Of a stretch of DNA of 42,111 nt, positions 8,965 through 18,300 are shown piece by piece. Under the pieces are notes generated by a model. The model had not been told where the DNA came from. It worked only from the letters and a program-made list of their open reading frames with translations, and did not search any database. The number at the start of each line of letters is the position of its first letter. Position 1 is the first letter of the stretch. The DNA is from a virus. The stretch is taken from positions 1 through 42,111 of the IMG/VR virus record IMGVR_UViG_3300035670_000481; one strand, given 5' to 3'. The position numbers were made by a program, and so were the translations under genes.

Positions 8965-9141
8965 ATGGCTACGATGGTCGATGAATACTGGGGTCAGGGC
9001 GGGACTTACCTGCTGGACTCCAAAACCGGCAAACGGAAGCTCATCGAGCGGACAGAGCCGGCCAATTCCTCCGAACCCCCTGAAGAGGTAACGAGCAATG
9101 CCGCTCCTGAGCCGCAAACGCCTGATTCTGGCGAAGACTGA
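8965..9141 (+). CDS. Small acidic hypothetical protein in the tail operon
   Basis: The 58-residue product begins MATMVDEYWGQGGTYLLDSKTGKRKLIERTE and ends in a disordered Glu/Pro/Ser-rich tail. The ATG at 8965 lies 2 nt after the previous stop, and the gene overlaps the tail tube gene by 44 nt. Small proteins of this kind often sit before the tail tube gene in phage genomes, but I know no function. The coding call is moderate, based on spacing and codon pattern. Confidence 0.5.
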   Translation: MATMVDEYWGQGGTYLLDSKTGKRKLIERTEPANSSEPPEEVTSNAAPEPQTPDSGED

Positions 9142-10033
9142 AACCACCTACGGGACCGATCCCACCCCGACCGGTGCGGCGAACGCCATCCTGGTGCGGA
9201 ATCTTGAGATCACCCCGCTGCAGGCTGACACCGTTACCCGCGACCTGATCCGTCCCTATCTGGGCAACAGCGATCAGCTGCTGGCGCAGACCCGCGTCGA
9301 GGTGACGTTCGAGGTGGAACTGGCCGGCTCCGGCACTGCCGGCACTGCGCCCGCCTACGGCCCGGTGCTGAAGGCCTGCGGCCTCTCCGAAACCGTGGTG
9401 GCCACCACCAGTGTGACTTACGCCCCGGTGAGCTCGAGTTTCAGCTCGGTGACGATTCACTTCCACAACGACGGCATCCGCCACAAGGTGACCGGCTGCC
9501 GCGGCACCTTTGATCTCAACGCCGAGGTCGGTCAGATCCCGGTGATCTCCTTCACCATGACGGGCATCTATAACGCGCCCACCGATGAGGCACTGCCCAC
9601 TCCCACCTACGCCAACCAGTCGGCGCCGCTGATCTTCAAGAACGGCAACACCTCCAACTTCTCCATCTTCAGCTACAGCGGCTGCCTGCAGTCCCTGAGC
9701 TTCCAGATGGCAAACGAGGTGGTCTACCGCGAGCTGGTGGGTTGCACGAAGGAGTCGCTGATCGTGAACCGCGCACCGGCTGGTGATGTGGTGATCGAGG
9801 CGCCCAGCATCGCCACCAAGGACTTCTTCTCGATCGCCACGGGCTCGAGCACCGGCTCGATCAGCTTCCAGCACGGCGGCACGGCCGGCAACATCGTGAC
9901 CTTCACGACGGCTCAGTCCGACATTGCCAACCCCAGCTACTCTGACCAGGACGGCATCCAGATGCTGAACCTGCCCTACGTTGCGGTGCCCACCAGCGCC
10001 GGCAACGATGAGCTGAGCCTGGTCTACACCTGA
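9098..10033 (+). CDS. Major tail tube protein
   Basis: The 311-residue protein is the likely subunit of the tail tube. The opening (LSRKRLILAKTETTYGTDPTP) is typical of one siphophage tail tube family. The body is beta-rich (TRVEVTFEVELAGSGTAGTAPAYGPVLKACGLSET), including the common 'AYGPVLKACG' turn. It is followed directly by the G/GT chaperone genes, the standard order. The ribosome site GAGG lies 9 nt upstream. Two further tail-tube-like proteins are encoded at 18999 and 19445. Confidence 0.85.
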   Translation: MPLLSRKRLILAKTETTYGTDPTPTGAANAILVRNLEITPLQADTVTRDLIRPYLGNSDQLLAQTRVEVTFEVELAGSGTAGTAPAYGPVLKACGLSETVVATTSVTYAPVSSSFSSVTIHFHNDGIRHKVTGCRGTFDLNAEVGQIPVISFTMTGIYNAPTDEALPTPTYANQSAPLIFKNGNTSNFSIFSYSGCLQSLSFQMANEVVYRELVGCTKESLIVNRAPAGDVVIEAPSIATKDFFSIATGSSTGSISFQHGGTAGNIVTFTTAQSDIANPSYSDQDGIQMLNLPYVAVPTSAGNDELSLVYT

Positions 10034-10049
10034 TCCACGGAGCTACTGC

Positions 10050-10394
10050 ATGGCTTTTGTTCTCGCTCAGACTGAGAGCTACAGCTGGCCGGTCACTGTC
10101 GAATTTCCGATCGATGGTGGCCGGTTCGAGAAACAATCCTTCGATGCAGTCTTCAAGCGGCTGCCACAGCAGCGCATCCGCGAGATCTGGGACCTGATCC
10201 AGGCCGGTGATCTCAACGATGACGAGCTGTGCGCTGAGGTGCTGACCGGCTGGAAGGGCATTCAGGACGCCAAGGGTGAGGAGGTGCGCTTCAGCGAGAA
10301 GGCCAAGGCCGACCTGCTGAATGTGCCTCTGGTTGCCGCGGCCGTGGTGACCGCATGGCTGGAGAGCCTGGCGAAGGGCAAACGAAAAAACTGA
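10050..10394 (+). CDS. Tail assembly chaperone, short form (gpG-like)
   Basis: The 114-residue product precedes the tape measure gene and probably coats the tape measure during tail assembly. It has no enzymatic motif; the sequence is mixed alpha/beta (FPIDGGRFEKQSFDAVFKRLPQQRIREIWDLI). The last codons are CGA AAA AAC TGA, so the stop codon directly follows a slippery heptamer (10385-10391). The ribosome site GGAG lies 8 nt upstream of the ATG. The -1 frame continues in a 106-codon extension, giving the long form. Confidence 0.88.
   Translation: MAFVLAQTESYSWPVTVEFPIDGGRFEKQSFDAVFKRLPQQRIREIWDLIQAGDLNDDELCAEVLTGWKGIQDAKGEEVRFSEKAKADLLNVPLVAAAVVTAWLESLAKGKRKN
10385..10391 (+). promoter_or_regulatory. 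Programmed -1 ribosomal frameshift site (A_AAA_AAC)
   Basis: The heptamer AAAAAAC is in the correct phase (A AAA AAC) relative to the short chaperone frame, and the zero-frame stop TGA follows at once (10392-10394). A shift to -1 continues at CTG (10391) into the frame encoding LTEAAEHW. This is the arrangement of lambda G/GT, using a different but canonical slippery sequence. Confidence 0.9.
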
Positions 10395-10711
10395 CCGAGG
10401 CCGCCGAGCACTGGGCCGGCGGCGGCGTCGTTGATGAGTCTCAGGATGATGCGGCTGCGTTCGGGCTTGATCTGCCCGAGCAGGCCTCATCCGAGGACTT
10501 TGAGGTATGGCCTGAGAACTGGGATGCGGTGGTGATGTTCCTGCGCATCTCAACGCAGTGGCGCACATCGATGGGCGGGCCGATCGGGCTCGATTACGGC
10601 GCTCTGGAATGGCTCTTTAGACTGTACGAAGTGAAGGAGCCGCGCTCTCTCCTGGAGGATCTGCAGGTCATGGAAGGCGCGGCACTGACAGCGATGGCAA
10701 AGGAGGGTTGA
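10391..10711 (+). CDS. Frameshift extension of the tail assembly chaperone (T part of GT)
   Basis: This frame is read mainly as a C-terminal extension after the -1 frameshift, giving a fusion of about 220 residues (114 + 106). The extension holds the EDFEVWPENWDAVVMFLRISTQWRTSMGGPIGLDYGALEWLFRLYEV segment, typical of the T part, which binds tail tube subunits. Independent initiation is possible at 10355, but the phase of the slippery site makes fusion the better model. It ends 3 nt before the tape measure ATG, and that gene's AGGAGGG ribosome site lies inside it. Confidence 0.88.
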   Translation: MTEAAEHWAGGGVVDESQDDAAAFGLDLPEQASSEDFEVWPENWDAVVMFLRISTQWRTSMGGPIGLDYGALEWLFRLYEVKEPRSLLEDLQVMEGAALTAMAKEG

Positions 10712-10714
10712 TCC

Positions 10715-13700
10715 ATGGCGATGACCCTCGACACGGCGATCAAGTTCACCGCCAAGCTGGAAGGGCAGGGGCTCGATCAGCTGAAGCGCGGCCTGCAGGG
10801 CATGGCGCAGCAGGCCAACCGCTCGAGCAAGGATCTCGATCGGCTCTACGCAGCGAACAAGAAGCTGGCGCAGGCGGCCGGTGGTTCGCTCAACTCGCTG
10901 CAGCGTCAGATCACGGTGATGACGAACTTGCGCAACGAAGCGCAGATCGGCAGCCGGCAGTTCAAGTTCTACACATCCGAGCTGGAGAAGCTGCAGAAGC
11001 AGCAGGCGCGGCTCACGGGCACCACCAAGGGCGGCGGCGGCCTGCTCGCCATGGGCGGCAGCCTTGGCGGCCTTGCGGCGGCTGCAGGCGGTGCGCTGGC
11101 GGTGAAGTACATCGCCGACGTGGGGCTCGAGGCCGAGAGCGCGCAGGTGCGGCTGAAGGCGCTCGCTGATGAGTTCGGCGAATACAACCAGGCGCAGGAA
11201 GCGGCGGCACGGATCGCGCAGACCCTGCGCATCAGCAACACCGAGGCACAGGGCAGCTTCGCCTCGCTCTACGCCTCGCTGCGCCCAACTGGCATCACCA
11301 TTCAGGAGCTGGAGAAGGCTTTTATTGGCTTCTCGGCCGCAGCCCGCAACAGCGGCGCGACGGCGCAGGAAACCAGCAACGCACTGATCCAGCTGAAGCA
11401 GGGTCTGGCCTCCGGCGTGTTGCAGGGTGAGGAGCTGCGCTCCATCCGTGAACAGGCGCCACTGGCGGCGCAGGCGATCGCCAAGGAGCTCGGCGTCTCG
11501 ATCGGCGAGCTAAAGAAGCTGGCATCCGAGGGGCAGGTCACCACCGACGTGGTGCTGCGGGCACTGGGCAAGCTGCAGGAGACGCAGCTCGGCAAGCTGA
11601 ACGCACAGTTCCAGACCGGTGCGCAGGCACTGGCTGATCTGCAGAACGAGCTGCGCCGCACGGGTGAAGGCATCGCCAAGGCCTTCGGACCGACCGCGAT
11701 CGCGTTGCTGCGTGGCTTTACCAGCGCGCTGCAGCGCGTGTCGGATGCGCTGCGACTGACGGAAGGCTCACAGGAGCGCGAGGCAGATCGGATCCGCGCC
11801 ACCATCCAGGCGCAGAAGGAAGCCAGCAAGAAGTTCGGTATCGGCGGCTTTTTCCGCTACGGCTTTGAGATCGACCGCTTCCAGAACCAGCGCGCTGAGG
11901 AGCTGTTCAACCAGTTCCAAGCTGAGCGGCGCCAGCGGGCGATGGGCTCAATGGGCGACAACCCCAGCGCCGACCAGCGCGAGGCGCGTGAGGCCGCAGC
12001 AGCCGAGCGTGAAGCTGCCCGCCAGCGTGCGCGGAATGAGGCGCTGGAGGACGAGCTGAAGATCCGCAAGGATGCGGAGGAGAAGCTGGCGGATGCGGCG
12101 CAGCGCAACGCCGAGCAGATCGCCGACTTCCAGCGCGAGACGATCAAGCGCGCGATGGAGCTCGAGCGTGATCTCGCTGATGAGCGGCTGAACATCGAGC
12201 GGCAGATCGCCGACACGCGCACCAAGCTGCAGCAGACGCTGGAGGACCGCCAGCTGGAGGCCGAGCGGCAGCGCCTGGCAGCTGCTGGGCTCTCCACCGA
12301 GGGCATCGAGACCGCTAAGGAGGTGAAGGAGATCTTCCGCCGCTACGACGAGCAGCGGATTGAAAACGAGCGCGGCGCCGTCGATGCGCAGACCGATCTG
12401 CAGCGCCGGCTTGAGGAGTTCAAGATCAGCGTGGCCGAGGGCATCGGCAAGCTGCAGGAGGGCTACGCGCGCCAGGTCAGCAACATCCTGCAGGACGCAG
12501 GCGAGAAGCTGGCGGAGAAGATGAAGACCGGCGCCGAGGTCGCTGCTGCCACGTTCGGCGGCGCAGGTGGTGCAGGCGGGACGCTCGGACCGAACCGGCT
12601 CATTCCCGGCTCAGTCGGCCGCGGCCAGCTGAACGCCGGCCAGCTAAAGGCGCTCGCGCTGGCGGCCGGCTTCAACGACCGCGATGCGCCGATCATGGCG
12701 GCGATCGCCATGGCCGAGTCTGGCGGGCGCAGCAACGCGCACAACAACAACGCAGCCACCGGTGACAACAGCTACGGACTCTGGCAGGTCAACATGCTCG
12801 GCCGCATGGGACCGGAGCGGCGGCGATCGTTCGGCATCGGCAGCAATGAGGCGCTGTTCGATCCGGCGGTGAACGCCAGCGCGGCACGCAAGGTGTTCGA
12901 GAGCCAGGGCTTCGGCGCGTGGTCCGTGTTTAAGTCCGGCGCCTACAGGCAGTTCCTGCCGCAGGCCATGCGTGCGGGCGCTGCACCGATGGCGCCAGCG
13001 CTGCCCCCGGCAACCGCTCCGGCGATGGCTGGCGTGACGCAGGCCGGTGCCAACCTCAGCGCCGCGCAGGGTGCGCTTGCCAGCCAGCAGCAGCGGCTGA
13101 ACGAGCTGCAGACCATCACCGCGCTGGAGCAGAAGTACGGCGCGATCACCGATGCGCTCAGCCGCCAGCAGGAAGCGGCCAGCAACAAGCTGCGCGATGA
13201 GGTGCGCTATTTCGAGCTGCTGAAGCAGGGCATCAGCCCCGAGATCGCCAAGCAGCGGGTGGAGCTGGAGGCAACGGCCGCGATCGAGCAGGAGAAGCTG
13301 CTCGCGATGGACGCCGAGCTGCAGGCGAAGATCGCCACGCTGCCGGTGGAGAGCGCGCTGCGGCAAGAGCTGGAAAGGCAGGTCGCGGCGATCGAGGACC
13401 GGCTGAACCTGCAGGGGCAGATCGTGGACAAGACAATCGCGCTATCTGAAGCCGAGCGGAAGGCCAACGAACAGCGCGAGCGGCAGCAGCGTGCCATCGA
13501 TGCGGTGGCCAACAGCATCGGCGACGGCCTCTCGCGCGCGTTTGATCTGCTGGCGACCGGCACCGACGACTGGGGCGCAAGCCTCAAGGAGATCGCCAGC
13601 GGCGTGCTGAAGGACATCGCCAAGCAGCTGTTCCAGATCTACGTAATCGAGGCTGCGATCAAGGCATTGAAGGGCATCTTCAGCGCCGGCACTGATGCAG

Positions 13701-14143
13701 CTGGCAACGTCGCGCCCAGCCTGAGCGGCTTCGCCAACGGCGGCATCATGACTTCCAGCGGGCCGGCACCGTTGAAGCGTTACAGCCAGGGCGGCATCGC
13801 CAACCGGCCGCAGCTGGCGCTCTACGGCGAGGGCAGCAAGCCTGAGGCCTATGTGCCGCTGCCTGATGGCCGCCGCATCCCCGTGGCTCTGCAGGGGCAG
13901 GACAAGATGCGCGAGGCCATGGGTGCCGGGCCGACGCAAGGCATGGGCGCCCCGGTGCTGAACATGAGCTTCCAGAGCACCAACATCGGCGGCGTCGAAT
14001 ACGTCAGCCGCGATCAGCTTGAGGCCGCCATGGCCCAAACCCGGCGCGCTGCATCCCGCGACGGCGCAAAGCGTGGCATGACCATGACGCTCGATAAACT
14101 GCAGCAGAGCCCGTCCACCCGTACCCGTGTGGGGCTGCGCTGA
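10715..14143 (+). CDS. Tape measure protein with an internal lysozyme-like (transglycosylase) domain
   Basis: Sets tail length and probably leaves the tail during DNA injection. The 1142-residue protein has an N-terminal tape-measure domain (about 100-300, with ALIQLKQGLASGVLQGEEL and ELGVSIGELKKLASEG), a hydrophobic Gly/Ala stretch (about 108-130), long coiled coil (about 420-600), and an SLT-type lysozyme-like domain (about 640-755). The catalytic Glu candidate is Glu668 in AMAESGG, with SYGLWQVN further on. A second coiled coil and a Gly-rich C-terminal region follow. Such domains help local peptidoglycan cutting at entry. AGGAGGG at 10701-10707 precedes the ATG. At the family's usual ~0.15 nm per residue this suggests a tail of roughly 150-170 nm. 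Confidence 0.93.
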   Translation: MAMTLDTAIKFTAKLEGQGLDQLKRGLQGMAQQANRSSKDLDRLYAANKKLAQAAGGSLNSLQRQITVMTNLRNEAQIGSRQFKFYTSELEKLQKQQARLTGTTKGGGGLLAMGGSLGGLAAAAGGALAVKYIADVGLEAESAQVRLKALADEFGEYNQAQEAAARIAQTLRISNTEAQGSFASLYASLRPTGITIQELEKAFIGFSAAARNSGATAQETSNALIQLKQGLASGVLQGEELRSIREQAPLAAQAIAKELGVSIGELKKLASEGQVTTDVVLRALGKLQETQLGKLNAQFQTGAQALADLQNELRRTGEGIAKAFGPTAIALLRGFTSALQRVSDALRLTEGSQEREADRIRATIQAQKEASKKFGIGGFFRYGFEIDRFQNQRAEELFNQFQAERRQRAMGSMGDNPSADQREAREAAAAEREAARQRARNEALEDELKIRKDAEEKLADAAQRNAEQIADFQRETIKRAMELERDLADERLNIERQIADTRTKLQQTLEDRQLEAERQRLAAAGLSTEGIETAKEVKEIFRRYDEQRIENERGAVDAQTDLQRRLEEFKISVAEGIGKLQEGYARQVSNILQDAGEKLAEKMKTGAEVAAATFGGAGGAGGTLGPNRLIPGSVGRGQLNAGQLKALALAAGFNDRDAPIMAAIAMAESGGRSNAHNNNAATGDNSYGLWQVNMLGRMGPERRRSFGIGSNEALFDPAVNASAARKVFESQGFGAWSVFKSGAYRQFLPQAMRAGAAPMAPALPPATAPAMAGVTQAGANLSAAQGALASQQQRLNELQTITALEQKYGAITDALSRQQEAASNKLRDEVRYFELLKQGISPEIAKQRVELEATAAIEQEKLLAMDAELQAKIATLPVESALRQELERQVAAIEDRLNLQGQIVDKTIALSEAERKANEQRERQQRAIDAVANSIGDGLSRAFDLLATGTDDWGASLKEIASGVLKDIAKQLFQIYVIEAAIKALKGIFSAGTDAAGNVAPSLSGFANGGIMTSSGPAPLKRYSQGGIANRPQLALYGEGSKPEAYVPLPDGRRIPVALQGQDKMREAMGAGPTQGMGAPVLNMSFQSTNIGGVEYVSRDQLEAAMAQTRRAASRDGAKRGMTMTLDKLQQSPSTRTRVGLR

Positions 14144-14532
14144 TGGCTGAGCAGTTCCCCCGGATCAAGCCGACCACCCGAGCCTTCAAGCTCGGCACCT
14201 TCCCGGTAAAGACCTACCGGGCGCTGTCGGGTGCGACCGTGAAACGCGCCTTCGGCAACCGCGCCAGCGGCTACGAGCTGCAGCTCGGCTTCGACAACAT
14301 CTCGGACGCCACCACCGAGCAGCTGCTGGCGCACTACAACGGATCCAGCGGTGGCTTCGATCGCTTCACCCTGCCGGCTGACCTGTTCGCCGGTATGACC
14401 ACCACGCTGCGCGGCTACATACAAGCGCCGACCAGCATCCGCTGGGAGTATGCCGGGCCGCCTGAGGTGCAGTCGGTCTACACCGGCCGCAGCCGTGTCT
14501 CGATCACCCTGATCGGTGAGCTCGACTTCTGA
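14143..14532 (+). CDS. Minor tail protein, gpM-like
   Basis: The 129-residue protein follows the tape measure gene, where lambda has M. The sequence includes KRAFGNRASGYELQLGFDNISD and GGFDRFTLPADLFAGM, which fits small tail-tip proteins that pair a beta-barrel with an insertion loop. It overlaps the tape measure stop by one base (TGATG), and the same overlap links it to the next gene. It likely contacts the end of the tube in the tail-tip complex. Assigned by order and general pattern. Confidence 0.65.
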   Translation: MAEQFPRIKPTTRAFKLGTFPVKTYRALSGATVKRAFGNRASGYELQLGFDNISDATTEQLLAHYNGSSGGFDRFTLPADLFAGMTTTLRGYIQAPTSIRWEYAGPPEVQSVYTGRSRVSITLIGELDF

Positions 14533-14996
14533 TGGCCGAGATTCGCATTTGCCAGTTCTTCAAGCTGCAGACGACCGATGGCGTCACGCACCGCTACCAG
14601 AACTATTTCGTGGCGCAGACCGCCATCCTGCAGAGCGAGAGCTATTTCTTCGCGCCATTTCGCGCCGAAGGTGCGCTGGCCACGCTGAACGGCGAGAACG
14701 CGCAGCTGCAGGTGCTGTTCCCGCATGTGGACTTCGCGCTGGTGCTGGTGGAGCGCGGCAATGGCAACCGGCTCAGCGAGTTGACGCTCACGACCGCCTG
14801 GCTCAACGCAGCCGGTGCGATCACCAACACTGCCACCGACTACTACATCGGCCTCGGCGCCAGCTTCAGCGAGACCACCATCGAGCTGCGCTTCCGCTCG
14901 GCGATCGACAGCGTTGGCTCATCGTTCCCCGGCCGCAGCTTCATCCGCGACATGGTTGGACCGCTGCCGCTCAACTCGGAGCTCTACCTGCGATGA
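14532..14996 (+). CDS. Minor tail protein at the gpL position
   Basis: The 154-residue product lies between the M-like and K-like genes. The sequence shows strands and a hydrophobic core (FALVLVERGNGNRLSELTLTTAWL, DYYIGLGASFSETTIELRF) and ends GPLPLNSELYLR. I do not see the cysteine cluster of lambda gpL, which binds an Fe-S cluster, so this may be a structural replacement rather than a homologue. It overlaps its neighbours by 1 and 4 nt. A tail-tip role is inferred from order. Confidence 0.6.
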   Translation: MAEIRICQFFKLQTTDGVTHRYQNYFVAQTAILQSESYFFAPFRAEGALATLNGENAQLQVLFPHVDFALVLVERGNGNRLSELTLTTAWLNAAGAITNTATDYYIGLGASFSETTIELRFRSAIDSVGSSFPGRSFIRDMVGPLPLNSELYLR

Positions 14997-15370
14997 ACGA
15001 CCTGGTGGGTCTCGGCTACGGCTGGGGACACCGGCCGGGCGATGGCAGCGGGCTGACCGATTGCTTCCAGCTGGCGTGCGAGGTGCGTGACCGGCTGGGG
15101 CTCACCAGTTACCGCGACCGCTTCGCGTGGGTGTACCGCGACTGGAGCGAGGAGACCTTCCCGCGATCGATGATCGTGCGCTGGGTGCTCGAGCACGGTA
15201 GCCCGCTGAAGCGACCGCAGCGCGGCGCGGTGGCACTGCTGCCGGCCGGTGGTGGCACGGCGCTCGGCACCTGCTTCGGCCGGGCGCTGCTGTTCATCGG
15301 ACCGGGGCAGAATGTAGTTCAGGCGCCGCTGCCCGATGGCGTGGCGCGCTTCTTCTGGATGGATCGATGA
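14993..15370 (+). CDS. NlpC/P60-like tail protein at the gpK position, canonical His not seen
   Basis: The 125-residue protein opens with YGWGHRPGDGSGLTDCFQLACEV, the pattern of NlpC/P60 peptidases, which cleave cell-wall peptides (the expected catalytic Cys is Cys24). In active enzymes a His follows in a 'HVGI' strand. Here the matching segment reads ALGTCFGRALLFIG and has no His; the only His residues are in WGHRP and LEHG. The enzyme may be inactive and purely structural, or use an unusual partner. The ATG at 14993 overlaps the previous stop (ATGA); the same frame is open further upstream, but that part lies inside the previous gene. Confidence 0.65.
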   Translation: MNDLVGLGYGWGHRPGDGSGLTDCFQLACEVRDRLGLTSYRDRFAWVYRDWSEETFPRSMIVRWVLEHGSPLKRPQRGAVALLPAGGGTALGTCFGRALLFIGPGQNVVQAPLPDGVARFFWMDR

Positions 15371-18300
15371 CGCGCAAGCTGCTGCCCTACGAGCACGAGC
15401 TCATTCAGATCCTGAAGGTTTCAGAGGACGAATACCTCGAGTTCCTGGCGGTGCAGCACGACTTCACGCGATCGCGTGAGGAGAAGCTGCAGGAGCTGCG
15501 CGCCGAGCCGATTTCGATCATCCTCGCGGTGGTCGGCATCATCCTGCAGGCCGTCAGCTACCTGCTCGCTCCGAAGCCGGAGATGGAGCAGAAGAACCAG
15601 CGCCAGCGCCGTGATCAGACCTTCGCGCCACGGTTCGGCTTCAACTCACAGCAGGAGCTGGCGAAGTACGGCGACCCGGTGAACCTCGTCTACTGCAACG
15701 TGGACGACAACCCGACCGGCGGCGTGCGCGTGGCCACCTCGCTGATCTGGTCTGCGGTCCACAGCGAGGGTTCGAGCCAGTTCATGCAAATGCTGGTGGC
15801 GATCGGCGCCTCCGAGATCGCCCGTATCGGGCCGGGCCGCATTGCGTTCGGCCAGACCCCGATCCGTCAGCTGGCAGCCGGCAAGACTTGGGCGTATTTT
15901 GGCGCCAACCGCGGGTTGCGGTTTTCTGATCTGATCCGCGGTGACGAGAGCGATCCGACGCGCATCGGTGAGGCAGCCAGCGCGATCGCCTACCGGCCGA
16001 CCCTGATCGGCGACAACCATCAGGACGGCTTCAGCCAGGCGTTTTCGCCGAGCACCATGACGCGCTTCGGTGTCTACGCGCCGATCCCGATCAACGTGGT
16101 CTACATCGACCGCGATGAGGATGGAGAGGAGCGCGACGCACCGCTCGGCATCAAGATCGAGGGACTGGAAGATTACTGGCCGATCGACGTACTGGACGAC
16201 GCGCGGCCGGTGGTGCAGGTCGGGCAGCGGATGACCCTGATCTTCGAGCGTATCGGGTCTGGTGGCAGCGACACCGCACGCGCCGCCAAGGAGCTGCGCC
16301 GCACGCTTTCCAGCTACATCGATGCCGCCAGCACCTACAAGCTCGGCAGTGCGCAGTTTCGCGTGGCAGAGCCGATCAAGAATGTGGAGCTGGAAGATGG
16401 CTCGATGCGCGTGCGCATGGAGTGCGTCGAGGCCGGCACCATGCCGCGCGAGGACTACGGCACCACGGACTTCAAAAAGAACGGCCGCGAAGCACAGCGC
16501 GAAATCATCCAGCTTCAAGGCGAAGTCACGGCGCTGAATGAGCAGCTGCTGCGCAACGATCCGATCCTGCTGCCTGGCTTTGGATCAGGCCTCGGTATTG
16601 CAAAACGCTTGCAAGAAATCCAAGACCTTAAGGATCTGGTGGCTGATCTTGCAGATAGAAAGTGGACAGCCGCAGAACTTGATGCGCTGCTGAACAATGC
16701 TGAGTTGTTTGATGATCGTGTCCGTGATTATGCGGGGCGCGTTGATGCTCATCGGGATCGCCGCAAGACGTTGCGCGATCAACTTGAAGACGAACTGGAC
16801 AAGCCGCGCGCAGATCGAAATAGGACCAAGATAAAAGAGTGGCGAGATGAAATCAAAGCCACAAATATCCAGCTAAAAAAAGCACAAGCCAAACTCAGTA
16901 AGGCATTTGAACAGTACGGACTGGCCGATGGGGTCATTCCCGGCCGCGACAAGACACTCAAGCAAGAAAAGAAATGGCTGAACAATCGCGAACGTGAACT
17001 CAACAACGAGATCGCTGGCATCGTAAGCAAAGCGAGCAATCTCGACCTCGATGCCATGGCGGCACGAGACGAAGACCTGCGCAGCCAGATCGCCAGCAAG
17101 CAGGAGCGCATTGTCAAGCTGGAGAGTTACCTCGAAAACCCGAATAGCTGGAACGACTTCTTCAACACCAAGTGTCTGGTGAAGATGGAGCAGGCTGGCT
17201 ACGAGACCATCACCGAGTGCCGCGTGGTGGACTTTGCGCTGAAGGCCAAGGTGTTCAAGCGCATTCAAGGCCGTGCGCCCCGGTACGGCGAGGAGAAAGT
17301 CAAGCGCTTCCGCGACAGCGACAATGGCACCAAGGTGCGGGCCGCCTTCTTCTGGCTGCGTTACCGCCGCACCGGCGCCGAGTGGAGCCGCCTGCCCTAC
17401 ATCTTCGCCGTGCGCCGAGGCGCCGACGTGGACAATTTCATGTCGCTGAAGTTCATCGCCGACGACAATATCGGCAACTGGCAGTTCCGCTTCGATCCGA
17501 TCGCCGAGACGGCTGCCGAGATGACCCACCATGGCTTCGCCGACTTCGCCTACATCGAAAACAGCGGCGACGTGAACATTATCCCAGGACCGGCCGGCGG
17601 CCAGTTCACTTTCCTCGGTACTGTGCGTGACCGTGCCGGTCTGAAGCCACCGATCAACGTGAACCCCTACGAGGTGGACGAGTGGGGTCTGTTCTCCATG
17701 CGCTCTGACACGCAGACCAGCTTCAGCTTTGAAGGTGGTCCAGAGTTCACGATCAGTGCCGTGACCGAGCAGCGCATCGAGTCCTTCGACAACTACCCAA
17801 ACCTTTACAACGGCCTCACCCTGCTGGGCTTCAACGCCTACAGCGGCCAGGGCATCCAGGACCTGCGCTCGCTGTCAGTGTTCACGCTGGAGGGGAAGAA
17901 ACTGCGCCGCCTGCGTGATGACGGCACCTACCCTGCGCAGCCGGACGGCTCCAGCAGCTACGCGCCCGACATCTTCCTCGACACGATCCTCGACGGCGAG
18001 AACGGGATCGGCCAGTTCGCCAAGGTCGGCGGCGTCGATCTGCAGGCGTTGGCGCTGGCGAAGCGCTTCTGCTGTCAGAACCAGCTGTTCATGGATGGCG
18101 TGATCGCCGAGCAGGTGCCGTGGCGTCAGTTCTGGGCGGACGTGGCACCCTTTTCGCTGCTGGAGCTCGGCCGCGTGGGTGGCCGCGAAACGTTGGTGCC
18201 AGCCGTGCCCTGCGATGACGCCGGCAACATCACCCGGCAGGTGACCATCTCGGCGCTGTTCAACCAGGGCAACATCCTTGAGGACAGCTACCGCGAGGAG

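Noticed and set aside
14516-14992. Upstream extension of the K-like frame
   Set aside because: It would overlap the whole L-position gene and encodes Arg/Ala-rich nonsense. The ATGA junction at 14993 marks the real start.
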